Below, one piece after another: positions 26,783-35,208 of a DNA stretch of 64,000 bases; the stretch's first letter is position 1; every line of letters begins with the position of its first letter. This DNA is from Streptomyces sp. NBC_00289 (GTDB lineage Bacteria; Actinomycetota; Actinomycetes; Streptomycetales; Streptomycetaceae): assembly GCF_041435115.1 (NCBI RefSeq), contig NZ_CP108046.1, forward strand, positions 1,178,001 through 1,242,000, written 5' to 3'. The notes beneath the pieces are model-generated. The model saw only the letters and a program-made list of their open reading frames with translations, did no database searches and was not told where the DNA came from. A program made the translations under genes and the position numbers.

Positions 26783-28213
26783 CTAGAGCTTGCGCAACTT
26801 CGTGGTGAAGACCTGGGCTGCGACCTTGTCACCCAGGGTGAGACCGTCCTCCGCGTCCCACGGGAAGTGGACTCCGAGCCAGACCCTGCTGTAGGCGTCC
26901 TCGGTGGCCGCAGCGCTGAAGCTGGTGAAGTGGCGGGTCTTCACCGGTGACTGAGGCTCGTCGGTGGTCATGTCGAAGGCGATGTTGTCGCTGCCGAAGT
27001 AGCGCTTCATCACCCCTGCCCAGGCCGCGCCGAACGTCGCGTGCCCCGAGGCCCAGGCCGGGAAGCACGGGCTGACGTTCACGCCCGCCCGGGTTTTCAG
27101 CAGCGGCTTCCACTCCGGGTCGAGCCCGCCTTCCCGGATCGCGGACACCGGCCGCCACAGGTCGATCGGTGTCAGGAACTTCACGTCCCGTACCGCGATC
27201 CCGGCGTCCGCCATGGCGAGGGAGACAAGCGCGAACAGCCGAGCGTTCTCGTACGTGTTCAGGCCGCGGGCCTGGGAGACGTCTCGGGTCGCCTGAAGCA
27301 GCTGCCCGGGCGGCTTGTAGGTACCGTCCAGATCGTTGGCCCAGAACCAGGCCGCCGCCTCCTGCTCCTGAGTCCGAGTGACGGCGGGCGTACGTGCGGT
27401 CGGTTTGTCGGCGCCGAGCGACCGCACCGCCTCGACCTGAGCCTTGTAGGCGTCGCTGGCCAGCAGCTTCTCGTACGTCCCGTACAGACCCGGGTTGGCC
27501 GGGCGGAACTGCGAGCCGGAGGTGAGGGCGAAGGGCTTCATCTGGCCCCAGAACGGTGTGACTGCCTGACTGTCGCGCTCGCACGAGGGATCGGGCATGT
27601 CGGGGTAGCTGGTGGCTCGCCACGCGCCCGGCTTGTCGTCGCCGACGTACACCTGATCGTTGTCGGAGCCGTCGCCGTTTCGGGCGTCCCTCATCTGCGT
27701 GACCATGCGGCCGACGACCGTGGCGTCGAGCAGGTCGAACCCGGTGGGCTCGGTGCCGAACCGCTCGCGGAACTTCGCGTCGAGGAACTGCGTCTGGTTC
27801 CTGCCGTACAGCCCCAGCAGGATGTTGTACGCCGTACGACCGATCACCCGCTCCTCTTCGTCGGGGCCCTCGACCCAGCCGTCGTACTTGTGGGCGTAGA
27901 TGTACGGCTCCGAGGTGATCTTGCCCTTCCATTTCAGCTGGTACGAACTCTCCGCGTCGTAGATCGCCGCGTTCAGCATCGCCGCGGAACGGGCCATCGG
28001 CCCCGGTCCGCCGCCCTCACGCCGGATGACCTGGAGCAGGACGTCGTTCCAGTAGTGGACGGGATCGGCGATCTGCTGTCTCGGGAGTGCCGCCTGGGCG
28101 GGCTGCGGAGCGACCGTGAGCGCGCTGCCTGTGGCGGCCAGCACCGCCGCCGTGGCCAGCGCCCTGCGCCACATCCCCGTGCGCGGCCGGACAGATCGGG
28201 TACCAGTGGACAT
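26783..28213 (-). CDS. Secreted vanadium-dependent haloperoxidase-like PAP2 protein
   Basis: A 476-residue exported protein with a Sec signal ending near QPAQAA. The PAP2/vanadate-pocket signature is in the C-terminal third: DLWRPVSAIR, FPAWASGHATFGAAW and SRVWLGVHFPWDAEDG, giving the expected Arg, Ser-Gly-His and Arg...His residues. Bacterial members of this group have halogenase or phosphatase activity. ATG at 28213 has GGGGAG 7 nt upstream. It is divergent from the LacI-controlled sugar locus, and a perfect 20-bp operator palindrome lies 258 bases upstream, so shared control is possible but uncertain. Confidence 0.9.
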   Translation of the reverse strand: MSTGTRSVRPRTGMWRRALATAAVLAATGSALTVAPQPAQAALPRQQIADPVHYWNDVLLQVIRREGGGPGPMARSAAMLNAAIYDAESSYQLKWKGKITSEPYIYAHKYDGWVEGPDEEERVIGRTAYNILLGLYGRNQTQFLDAKFRERFGTEPTGFDLLDATVVGRMVTQMRDARNGDGSDNDQVYVGDDKPGAWRATSYPDMPDPSCERDSQAVTPFWGQMKPFALTSGSQFRPANPGLYGTYEKLLASDAYKAQVEAVRSLGADKPTARTPAVTRTQEQEAAAWFWANDLDGTYKPPGQLLQATRDVSQARGLNTYENARLFALVSLAMADAGIAVRDVKFLTPIDLWRPVSAIREGGLDPEWKPLLKTRAGVNVSPCFPAWASGHATFGAAWAGVMKRYFGSDNIAFDMTTDEPQSPVKTRHFTSFSAAATEDAYSRVWLGVHFPWDAEDGLTLGDKVAAQVFTTKLRKL

Positions 28214-28470
28214 GCCTCAACTCCCCGTTGCATGCAGGTCTCGTCACCACCGGGAGGTGGCGGCGTGATCCTGGCGTGCGCGCCACCTCCGTGGTTTGTA
28301 CAAATCCGATGCGATCCGCGGAATGGCCGATCCCGTCCCTCACGGCGGCGCAAAATCGGTCGTCCTCGCCGCCATGTCCGGGAGTGGTCGGACGCATCGA
28401 TTCTCCTGGCTCCAGCCGCCGGTCCCGGGCGAGTGCCGGCCGTACCGGGTGCGACATCGCGCTCGCCGCT

Positions 28471-28490
28471 CCGTCGAACCGGTTCGACGG
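28471..28490. promoter_or_regulatory. LacI operator-like 20-bp perfect palindrome
   Basis: CCGTCGAACCGGTTCGACGG is a perfect even palindrome around the GAACCGGTTC core that recurs at 28740-28751 and 28789-28798. A central CG with symmetric arms is typical of LacI-family operators. It is between the haloperoxidase and LacI genes. Confidence 0.7.
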
Positions 28491-28701
28491 AACCTAGCAC
28501 CGAGGAAACCGGCCGACAACACCCTCTGCGCAGAGCCCTTCGACCACTCACCGCCGACCGTTCCGACCGGGGCGGGCGATCCCGGGCCGTCGCATTCGAG
28601 CCCTGCTCCCCTGGTCAGCCGGTGCACACCCGGACAAGCCCGGCACCACACCTCCACCCACTCGCGTTTCCGGGCCGTTACGAGAATTCCGACCCGAGGC
28701 G

Positions 28702-28730
28702 TTGACACCCGTCCGGGTTGCTCCTACCTT
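28702..28730 (+). promoter_or_regulatory. Promoter of the LacI-family gene (TTGACA-17-TACCTT)
   Basis: A consensus -35 TTGACA at 28702-28707 and a -10 TACCTT at 28725-28730 are separated by 17 bases. The start site would fall near 28737, immediately before an operator palindrome. The rest of the 28214-28821 gap shows only the operators. Confidence 0.65.
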
Positions 28731-28739
28731 CACTTCACG

Positions 28740-28751
28740 CGAACCGGTTCG
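28740..28751. promoter_or_regulatory. LacI operator-like palindrome CGAACCGGTTCG at the transcription start
   Basis: A perfect 12-bp palindrome immediately downstream of the predicted -10. Repressor bound here would block promoter escape. Confidence 0.7.
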
Positions 28752-28788
28752 ACGACCGTCCCGGTCCTATCCTCTTCGCGAAGTCAAA

Positions 28789-28798
28789 GAACCGGTTC
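28789..28798. promoter_or_regulatory. Third LacI operator-like core GAACCGGTTC
   Basis: A 10-bp perfect core whose centre is 48 bp from that of the previous site. It lies 24 bases before the GTG start of the regulator. A CTTCGCGAAG palindrome sits between the two sites at 28774-28783. Confidence 0.6.
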
Positions 28799-28821
28799 GA
28801 CCCCTCTCAGCAAGGAGTCCC

Positions 28822-29892
28822 GTGAACATCGGTGAGATCGCCAAGCGGGCCGGTGTCTCGCGGAGCACCGTGTCGTACGCCCTGAGCGGGAAGCGCCCGG
28901 TGTCCGAGGACACCCGCCAGAAGATCCAGCGCGTCATCGACGAACTGGGCTACCAGCCCAACGCGAGTGCGCGTGCCCTGGCCAACGGCCGGACCAACAC
29001 CATCGGTCTGGTCTTCCCGCCGGCCGGCAACCACTACACCGGCATGCAGCTGGACTTCATCGGCAGCGTCACCGAGGCCGCCGCTGCCTACGACTACGAC
29101 GTGCTGCTCTCCCCGAGTGGTGCGGACAGCGATCGCTCGTTCCAGCGGCTGCTGGGCGAGCGCCGGGTCGACGGAGCGATCCTGATGGAGATCCGGCTGC
29201 AGGACGACCGACTGGACCACCTCACCGCGCTGGACTTCCCCTCCGTCGCCATCGGCCGCACCGCCGACCCGCGGGGCAGCTGGTGGGTGGGCCTGGACCA
29301 CACGGCGCTGGCGGCTGCCTGCGTCCACCACCTCGCCGACCTGGGCCACCGCCGTGTCGCCTTCGTCAACCGACCCGAACAGCTGCTGCGGGCGGGATAC
29401 GAGTCCGCCCATCGGGGCCTGGACGGGTTCACCAAGGCCGCGGCGGAACGCGGGCTCACCGTCCGGACGTACTGCTGCGGGGACGACGCGGCCTCCGGCC
29501 TGGCCTGTCTGGAACGGATCCTGCACGACGACCCGGCCACCACGGCCCTGGTCACCCTGAACGAAGCCGCGCTCGGGGGCCTCTACCGAGGGCTCACCCA
29601 GTCGGGCCGCCATGTGCCACGCGACTTCTCCGTCACCGGTGTCGTGGCCGGCAGGTGGGCGGAGACGGTCACCCCACAGCTCACCGCGGCGGACGTCCCG
29701 GCGGAACAGATGGGCCGCCTCGCCGTCGACCTGCTCGTCGAGCGGCTCGACCACCCCGACACACCGGCCCGACACCACCTGCTCGCGCCGCCGATCTCGT
29801 TGCGAGCGAGCACCGCCCCCGTCGGCACCTCGCGCGTCGGCGTCACGCCCGCCGAACCCGCTCCGGACCCGGGCGCCTCCACGCACCCCTGA
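28822..29892 (+). CDS. LacI-family transcriptional regulator of the sugar locus
   Basis: A 356-residue repressor. The N-terminal helix-turn-helix and hinge read NIGEIAKRAGVSRSTVSYAL and QPNASARALANGRTNTIGLV. The sensor domain is of periplasmic-binding type with VDGAILMEI and FSVTGVVAGRWAETVTPQLT. GTG at 28822 follows AAGGAG. Three GAACCGGTTC palindromes cluster in its upstream region, strongly suggesting autoregulation and control of the downstream transporter and glycosidases. The last two codons and stop lie inside the first unit of a 41-bp tandem repeat. Confidence 0.93.
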   Translation: MNIGEIAKRAGVSRSTVSYALSGKRPVSEDTRQKIQRVIDELGYQPNASARALANGRTNTIGLVFPPAGNHYTGMQLDFIGSVTEAAAAYDYDVLLSPSGADSDRSFQRLLGERRVDGAILMEIRLQDDRLDHLTALDFPSVAIGRTADPRGSWWVGLDHTALAAACVHHLADLGHRRVAFVNRPEQLLRAGYESAHRGLDGFTKAAAERGLTVRTYCCGDDAASGLACLERILHDDPATTALVTLNEAALGGLYRGLTQSGRHVPRDFSVTGVVAGRWAETVTPQLTAADVPAEQMGRLAVDLLVERLDHPDTPARHHLLAPPISLRASTAPVGTSRVGVTPAEPAPDPGASTHP

Positions 29893-30047
29893 CCGTCACC
29901 CCGTCTGTCTCCCTCTCGCCTCCGCACCCCTGACCGTCACCCCGTCTGTCTCCCCCTCGCCTCCGCACCCCTGACCGTCACCCCGTCTGTCTCCCCCTCG
30001 CCTCCGCACCCCTGACCGTCACCCCGTCTGTCTCCCCCTCGCCTCCG
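29884..30047 (+). repeat. Four tandem copies of a 41-bp repeat
   Basis: Units begin at 29884, 29925, 29966 and 30007, each opening CACCCCTGACCGTCACCCCG; a fifth copy starts at 30048 but diverges after a few bases. Units differ by one base in the first copy. The first copy contains the LacI stop codon. The array fills most of the LacI to solute-binding-protein gap. Confidence 0.92.
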
Positions 30048-30122
30048 CACCTCCACCTCTGCCGGCTGCGCACCCCACCACCACGGTTCGGCGACCCCAG
30101 AAGCCCCCCTCACCCCTCCCAC

Positions 30123-30136
30123 GGCACACCTGTGCC
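30123..30136. promoter_or_regulatory. GGCACACCTGTGCC inverted repeat, copy 1
   Basis: Six-bp perfect arms around a CC spacer, 42 bases before the solute-binding-protein start. An identical copy lies at 30145-30158. Confidence 0.55.
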
Positions 30137-30144
30137 GATCCCAG

Positions 30145-30158
30145 GGCACACCTGTGCC
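30145..30158. promoter_or_regulatory. GGCACACCTGTGCC inverted repeat, copy 2
   Basis: Exact copy of the preceding element, offset by 22 bp, about two helical turns. This phasing suits a dimer-of-dimers DNA binder, although a structured mRNA leader is also possible. Confidence 0.55.
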
Positions 30159-30178
30159 AAAAGCCATGAGGAACCGCA

Positions 30179-31420
30179 ATGAACCGATCTGCCAGACGGC
30201 GTCTCACCGCCGCAGTCCTGACCGCCGTCGCCGTCACCGCCGGCGCCACCGCGTGCTCCTCCGGCACAGGCGGCAGCTCCGCGAAGGCGGACGGCGACAC
30301 GTACACGATCTGGGACCCGTACCCGCAGTTCGACAAGAGCTCGGCGTGGGCGAAGCTGGTGGACGGCTGTGGCACCGAGGCCGGGGTGAAGATCAAGCGG
30401 ACCGCCTTCGACACCAGTGACCTGACGAACAAGGCGCTGCTGGCGGCGCAGCAGGACAACTCCGCGGACGTCCTCATCGTCGACAACCCGGTGGTGTCGA
30501 CCCTGGCCGAGGCGGGGATGCTGACCTCGACCGACGACAACAAGCTGGACGTCTCGAAGGTCGATCCCAACCTCCTCGCGGCCGGTCAGTCGGGCGGGAA
30601 GACGTACGGCACGCCGATCGGCGCGAACACCCTCGCGCTGTACTACAACAAGGCGGTGCTGAAGAAGGCCGGGGTGGACATCGCCTCGGTCAAGGACTGG
30701 AAGTCGCTGACGGCGGCGCTGGCGAAGGTCAAGGGCGCGGGCAAGAAGGGCATCACGTTCTCCGCGATCGGCACGGAGGAGGGCAGCTTCCAGTTCCTGC
30801 CCTGGTTCTGGGGCTCGGGAGCCGAACTGACCGCACTCGACTCCGGACAGGCGGTCTCCGCGCTGTCGCTGTGGAAGAACTGGCTGGACAAGGGCTACGC
30901 CCCCAACTCGGTGATCAACAACACCCAGACGACCAGCTGGCAGGAGTTCGCCGGCGGTGACTACGCGTTCGCGGAGAACGGCACCTGGCAGCTGGCCAAC
31001 GCGCGGAAGGCCGGCTTCGAGTACGGGGTCGTCCCCGTCCCCGCCGCCTCCGGAGGCAGTGCCGCGGCCCCGACCGGCGGCGAGTTCGTCACCATGCCGG
31101 TGCAGGGAGAGACGGACCGCTACGCCACCTCGCAGAAGCTCGTGTCCTGCCTGGGCAACAGCCAGAACCTGCTCGAAACCGACACCACTCTGTCCTACGT
31201 GGCACCCACGACCGAGGTCCAGGACAAGCAGGTGGCGGCCGACGCCGAGCTGAAGCCCTGGGTCGACGCGGTCAAGGCCGCCAAGGGGCGCACCAGTGAC
31301 GACCTCGGCACCAAGTACCCCAAGATCTCCGAGCAGTTGTGGAAGGCGGTCCAGTCCGCTCTGAGCGGGTCGGCGTCGCCCAGGGACGCGCTCGGCTCGG
31401 CCCAGTCCGCCGTCAAGTGA
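30179..31420 (+). CDS. ABC sugar transporter, solute-binding lipoprotein
   Basis: A 413-residue extracellular binding protein. The signal has a lipobox GATAC with C26 as lipidated cysteine. The mature part is a typical CUT1 (family 1) sugar-binding fold: YTIWDPYPQFD, GKTYGTPIGANTLALYYNKAVLKKAG and FAENGTWQLANARKAGFEYGVVPVPA. It delivers an oligosaccharide to the two permeases encoded next. GAGGAA is 6 nt before the ATG. Two tandem inverted repeats and a 41-bp repeat array precede it. Confidence 0.93.
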   Translation: MNRSARRRLTAAVLTAVAVTAGATACSSGTGGSSAKADGDTYTIWDPYPQFDKSSAWAKLVDGCGTEAGVKIKRTAFDTSDLTNKALLAAQQDNSADVLIVDNPVVSTLAEAGMLTSTDDNKLDVSKVDPNLLAAGQSGGKTYGTPIGANTLALYYNKAVLKKAGVDIASVKDWKSLTAALAKVKGAGKKGITFSAIGTEEGSFQFLPWFWGSGAELTALDSGQAVSALSLWKNWLDKGYAPNSVINNTQTTSWQEFAGGDYAFAENGTWQLANARKAGFEYGVVPVPAASGGSAAAPTGGEFVTMPVQGETDRYATSQKLVSCLGNSQNLLETDTTLSYVAPTTEVQDKQVAADAELKPWVDAVKAAKGRTSDDLGTKYPKISEQLWKAVQSALSGSASPRDALGSAQSAVK

Positions 31421-31439
31421 CCAGGACTCCCGCCCGCCG

Positions 31440-32423
31440 ATGAAGCCCACGACACAGTTGCCGGACCGCCGACGGGCGCTCGACCGGAACGGGGCGGCGA
31501 CCGCCGCCCCGCCCCCGGCCCGCATCGCGACCCGCCGCCGTCCCGCCTCCCAGCAGTGGGCCGCCTGGGCGTTCCTCGCCCCGGTGACCCTCTATCTCGC
31601 CCTCTTCTACGCCTATCCGCTCTACCGCAACCTCGACCTGAGCCTGCGCGACTACACCGTCCGCTCCTTCGTCCGGGGCGACGCTCCGTTCACGGGCCTG
31701 ACGAACTACCGGACCGTCTTCGACGATCCGACGTTCGCTCCGGCGCTGCTGCACACCGTGGTGTTCACCGCCGTGTGCCTGCTCTTCCAGTACGCCATCG
31801 GCCTGGCCCTCGCCGTCTTCTTCAACCAGCACTTCCGGCTCTCCGCCACCCTGCGCGCACTGTTCCTGGTGCCGTGGCTGCTGCCGCTGATCGTGTCCGC
31901 CTCCACCTGGTCGTGGATGCTCAACAGCGAATCCGGCATCGTCAACGCCGCCCTGCACGCCGTCGGCATCGGCCCGGTGAACTGGCTGACGTCGCCGTCC
32001 TGGTCGCTGGCCTCGGTGATCATCGCGAACGTCTGGATCGGCGTTCCCTTCAACCTGGTCGTGCTCTACAGCGGCCTGCAGTCGATCCCCGCCAGCCTGT
32101 ACGAGGCGGCAGCCCTCGACGGCGCGAACGCGTGGCACCGGTTCTGGCGCATCACCCTCCCGCTGCTGCGTCCGGTGTCCGCGATCACCCTGCTGCTGGG
32201 GCTGGTCTACACGCTCAAGGTCTTCGACATCATCTGGATCATGACCAAGGGCGGCCCGGCCGGCTCGTCCACCACGTTCGCCACCTGGTCCTACCAACTC
32301 GGCTTCGGCAACCTGCTCCCGTCCTTCGGCCCCGGCGCGGCCGTCGGCAACCTGCTCGTCGTCGCGGCCCTGGTCTTCGGCCTGGTCCACGTCCGACTCC
32401 AGCGAAAGCAGGCGCTGTCATGA
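31440..32423 (+). CDS. ABC sugar permease, MalF-type
   Basis: A 327-residue CUT1 inner-membrane subunit. A basic Pro/Ala-rich N-terminus precedes six predicted helices, beginning AWAFLAPVTLYLALFYAYPL. The cytoplasmic EAA loop is YEAAALDGANAWHRFWRITLPLLRP. It starts 20 bases after the binding-protein gene and its stop overlaps the next start (ATGA). Confidence 0.94.
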   Translation: MKPTTQLPDRRRALDRNGAATAAPPPARIATRRRPASQQWAAWAFLAPVTLYLALFYAYPLYRNLDLSLRDYTVRSFVRGDAPFTGLTNYRTVFDDPTFAPALLHTVVFTAVCLLFQYAIGLALAVFFNQHFRLSATLRALFLVPWLLPLIVSASTWSWMLNSESGIVNAALHAVGIGPVNWLTSPSWSLASVIIANVWIGVPFNLVVLYSGLQSIPASLYEAAALDGANAWHRFWRITLPLLRPVSAITLLLGLVYTLKVFDIIWIMTKGGPAGSSTTFATWSYQLGFGNLLPSFGPGAAVGNLLVVAALVFGLVHVRLQRKQALS

Positions 32424-33262
32424 CACGTGCACGGACCGTCCTCAACCGGCGCCGCCGTACCCGGGGCAAGACGGTCATCGGGCTCCTGCTGACCGCGGTC
32501 ATGCTCTTCCCGGTCTACTGGATGCTCAACGTGTCCTTCACCCGCGACCAGGACATGCGCAAGAGCCCGCCGGACCTCTTCCCCGCCCACGCCACCCTGG
32601 AGGGCTACCGGGCCGTCGTCGACCAGCAGTTGCCCTACCTGGGCACCAGCCTCGTCATCGGTCTCGGCACCGTGGCGCTGACCGTGGCGCTTTCCGCACC
32701 CGCCGGCTACGCGCTGGCCAAACTGCGCCCGCGCGGCGGCGGCATCCTCAACTTCGTCCTCCTGGCCGCCCAGATGATCCCCGGAATCATCATGGCGATG
32801 GGTTTCTACGCCATCTACCTCAGCCTCGGCCTGCTCCAGTCCGTACCCGGCCTGATCATCGCCGACTCCACGCTGGCCGTCCCCTTCGCGGTCCTCATCT
32901 TCACCGCGTTCATGTCCGGCATCCCCGGCGAACTGCTCCAGGCCGCCAAGACGGACGGCGCCGGGCCCCTGCGCACCTTCTGGGCGATCGTCCTGCCCAT
33001 GAGCCGCAACTCCGTCGTCACGGTGTCCCTGTTCGCGTTCCTGTGGTCCTGGTCCGACTTCGTCTTCGCCGGCACCCTCGTCAACGGCGGCGCCCACGAG
33101 CCCATCACCCTCGGCATCTACCACTACATCGGCAACAACAACCAGCAGTGGAACGCCATCATGGCCACCGCCGTCGTGGCCTCACTGCCGGCCGCGGTCA
33201 TCCTCGTCCTCGCCCAGCGCTACGTCGCCGCCGGAGTCAGTGCCGGCGCCGTCAAGGACTGA
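32420..33262 (+). CDS. ABC sugar permease, MalG-type
   Basis: A 280-residue partner permease. It has KTVIGLLLTAVMLFPVYWML as the first helix, a MalG-like periplasmic loop (FTRDQDMRKSPPDLFP), and an EAA loop LLQAAKTDGAGPLRTFWAIVLPM. ATG at 32420 overlaps the previous stop; the open frame upstream is not real. No ATPase gene follows, so the pair probably uses a shared multi-sugar ATPase (MsiK type) encoded elsewhere. Confidence 0.93.
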   Translation: MTRARTVLNRRRRTRGKTVIGLLLTAVMLFPVYWMLNVSFTRDQDMRKSPPDLFPAHATLEGYRAVVDQQLPYLGTSLVIGLGTVALTVALSAPAGYALAKLRPRGGGILNFVLLAAQMIPGIIMAMGFYAIYLSLGLLQSVPGLIIADSTLAVPFAVLIFTAFMSGIPGELLQAAKTDGAGPLRTFWAIVLPMSRNSVVTVSLFAFLWSWSDFVFAGTLVNGGAHEPITLGIYHYIGNNNQQWNAIMATAVVASLPAAVILVLAQRYVAAGVSAGAVKD

Positions 33263-33368
33263 CCCCGCTGCCCACGCGCAGCCGCGCTCTCCGTGAGCCG
33301 CCGCGCCGGCCCCGTCGCCCGCCAGGCGGACCGCAGATCACCCCCGCTCAAGAAATGAGTGCCCCTTC

Positions 33369-35126
33369 ATGACCGCCGCCCCACCCGGTCCGGCCTTCTC
33401 CGTCCTCGACATACCCTTCAGCACGCACGGGTCCTGGTTCGGCATCTCCCCCGTGCTGGCGGAGCAGACGCGCGCCGAGGACCTGCACCTCGTCTCGCAC
33501 CAGAACGGCATGCACGCCGTCCTGCGCCTCGTCCCCCTCGACGCGGCGACGGGCGGGCGGGCAGCGACGGACATCCGGGCGACACCGAGTCTGCTCAGCT
33601 GGGCGGGTGCGGACGGGCGCGTCGACCTCGCCTACGAGTCACCCGACACCGTCCGCGTGCGCGGCACCGGTCTCGGGTTCGGTATCAGCGCGGCGGCACA
33701 CTCCCTGACCCCCTTCAGCGGAACCTACCTCTACCGCGATCCGGTCGACGGCGCGCACACGTTCACCTCCTACGAGACCGGGCGCCGCTACCGGATCACC
33801 GTGCTGTCCGGCACGGTCGGCGACGTCCACGGTTCCCAGGCCGTGGGCGCCGGCGACCGCGGTCTCTCGGTCACCGCCCAGGCCGGCGGATCGTGGGAGG
33901 TCGCGGTCGAGGAACTCGACAGTGCGCGACAGCCCTACCGCTCGGCGTCGGCGTTCGGCGAGGTCGTGGAGGCCGCTCGGCAATCGTTCGCCGAGTTCGC
34001 CGACACGGTCGCCCCGTGGCGCTCGGCCGGCACCCCGGCAGCCGAACTCGCCACCTATGTGCTGTGGTCCGCGACGGTACTCCCGGCGGGCCTGATCACC
34101 CGGCCCGCGGTGCTGATGTCCAAACACTGGATGGACAAGGTCTGGAGCTGGGACCACTGCTTCAACGCCCTCGCCCTGGCCCCCGGGTCGCCCGGTCTGG
34201 CCTGGGACCAGTTCGCGCTGCCCTTCGACCACCAGGACGACAGCGGCGCTCTGCCCGACTCCGTCACCCACTCCGAGGTCCTCTACAACTTCGTCAAACC
34301 GCCCATTCACGGCTGGGCCTTCGGCCACCTGCGCCGACGGCTCCCCCAGCCGCTCACCCCGGCGCAACTGACCGAGGCGTACGGCGGACTGACCCGCTGG
34401 ACGGACTTCTGGCTCACCGCGCGCCGCGCACCGGGCGCCGTCCTTCCCCACTACCAGCACGGAAACGACAGCGGCTGGGACAACGCCACCACCTTCGACC
34501 CCGAACGCGTGGCCGTCACCGCCGACCTCGCCGCCGTACTGATCCTCCAGCTCGACGAACTGGCCCGGCTGGCCGACGAGCTGGGCTTTCCGGACGACGC
34601 CCGGTGCCGCACCGAGACGGCCGACGCACTCCAGGTCGCCCTGCTGGACGAGTTGTGGGACGGCGAACGGTTCCTGAGCCGCCCGGCTCACGGCGGCGCC
34701 ACCTCCGCGAGCGCCAGCCTGCTGGATCTGATGCCGATCGTGCTCGGCGACCGCCTTCCCCCCAAGATGCGTGACCGGCTGGCCGAACGAATCGAAGCCC
34801 ACCTCACCGCGTTCGGCCTGGCGACCGAACATCCGCGCTCCCCTCACTACGAGCCCGACGGCTACTGGCGCGGACCGATCTGGGCCCCCGCCACCGTCCT
34901 CATCGAGGACGGCCTGCGCCGCGCCGGGCACGAACGCCTCGCGGACGAGATCAACGTCCGCTTCCGCGCCCTGTGCGAAACCTCCGGCTTCGCCGAGAAC
35001 TTCGACGCGCTGACCGGCCACGGGCTACGCGACCGCGCCTACACCTGGACCGCCGGCAGCTACCTGCTGCTCGCCCGTGACCACCACCACCGCCTGGACG
35101 CCGGGACCGACACCGCCGCCGCCTGA
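33369..35126 (+). CDS. GH63/MGH1-like alpha-glycosidase, cytoplasmic
   Basis: A 585-residue (alpha/alpha)6-barrel enzyme without a signal peptide. A beta-sandwich N-domain (1-200) precedes the catalytic barrel. Barrel motifs include MDKVWSWDHCFNALAL, QHGNDSGWDNAT with D371 as likely general acid, DGYWRGPIWAP, and FAENFDALTG with E543 as likely base. This matches the GH63/YgjK and mannosylglycerate-hydrolase-like group. It probably breaks down the imported oligosaccharide inside the cell. It is encoded 106 bases after the permeases on the same strand. Exact linkage cannot be told. Confidence 0.85.
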   Translation: MTAAPPGPAFSVLDIPFSTHGSWFGISPVLAEQTRAEDLHLVSHQNGMHAVLRLVPLDAATGGRAATDIRATPSLLSWAGADGRVDLAYESPDTVRVRGTGLGFGISAAAHSLTPFSGTYLYRDPVDGAHTFTSYETGRRYRITVLSGTVGDVHGSQAVGAGDRGLSVTAQAGGSWEVAVEELDSARQPYRSASAFGEVVEAARQSFAEFADTVAPWRSAGTPAAELATYVLWSATVLPAGLITRPAVLMSKHWMDKVWSWDHCFNALALAPGSPGLAWDQFALPFDHQDDSGALPDSVTHSEVLYNFVKPPIHGWAFGHLRRRLPQPLTPAQLTEAYGGLTRWTDFWLTARRAPGAVLPHYQHGNDSGWDNATTFDPERVAVTADLAAVLILQLDELARLADELGFPDDARCRTETADALQVALLDELWDGERFLSRPAHGGATSASASLLDLMPIVLGDRLPPKMRDRLAERIEAHLTAFGLATEHPRSPHYEPDGYWRGPIWAPATVLIEDGLRRAGHERLADEINVRFRALCETSGFAENFDALTGHGLRDRAYTWTAGSYLLLARDHHHRLDAGTDTAAA

Positions 35127-35208
35127 CCGCGAGCACCACCCCACCCACACGTCCGGCACGGGGGCCGGCGCAGCAACGACCAGCCGTACCCTGAAGGGAC
35201 GTAAGCAC

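Noticed and set aside
29884..30047. CRISPR-like repeat array
   Set aside because: Units are directly contiguous without spacers and lie partly in a coding sequence; no cas genes are near.
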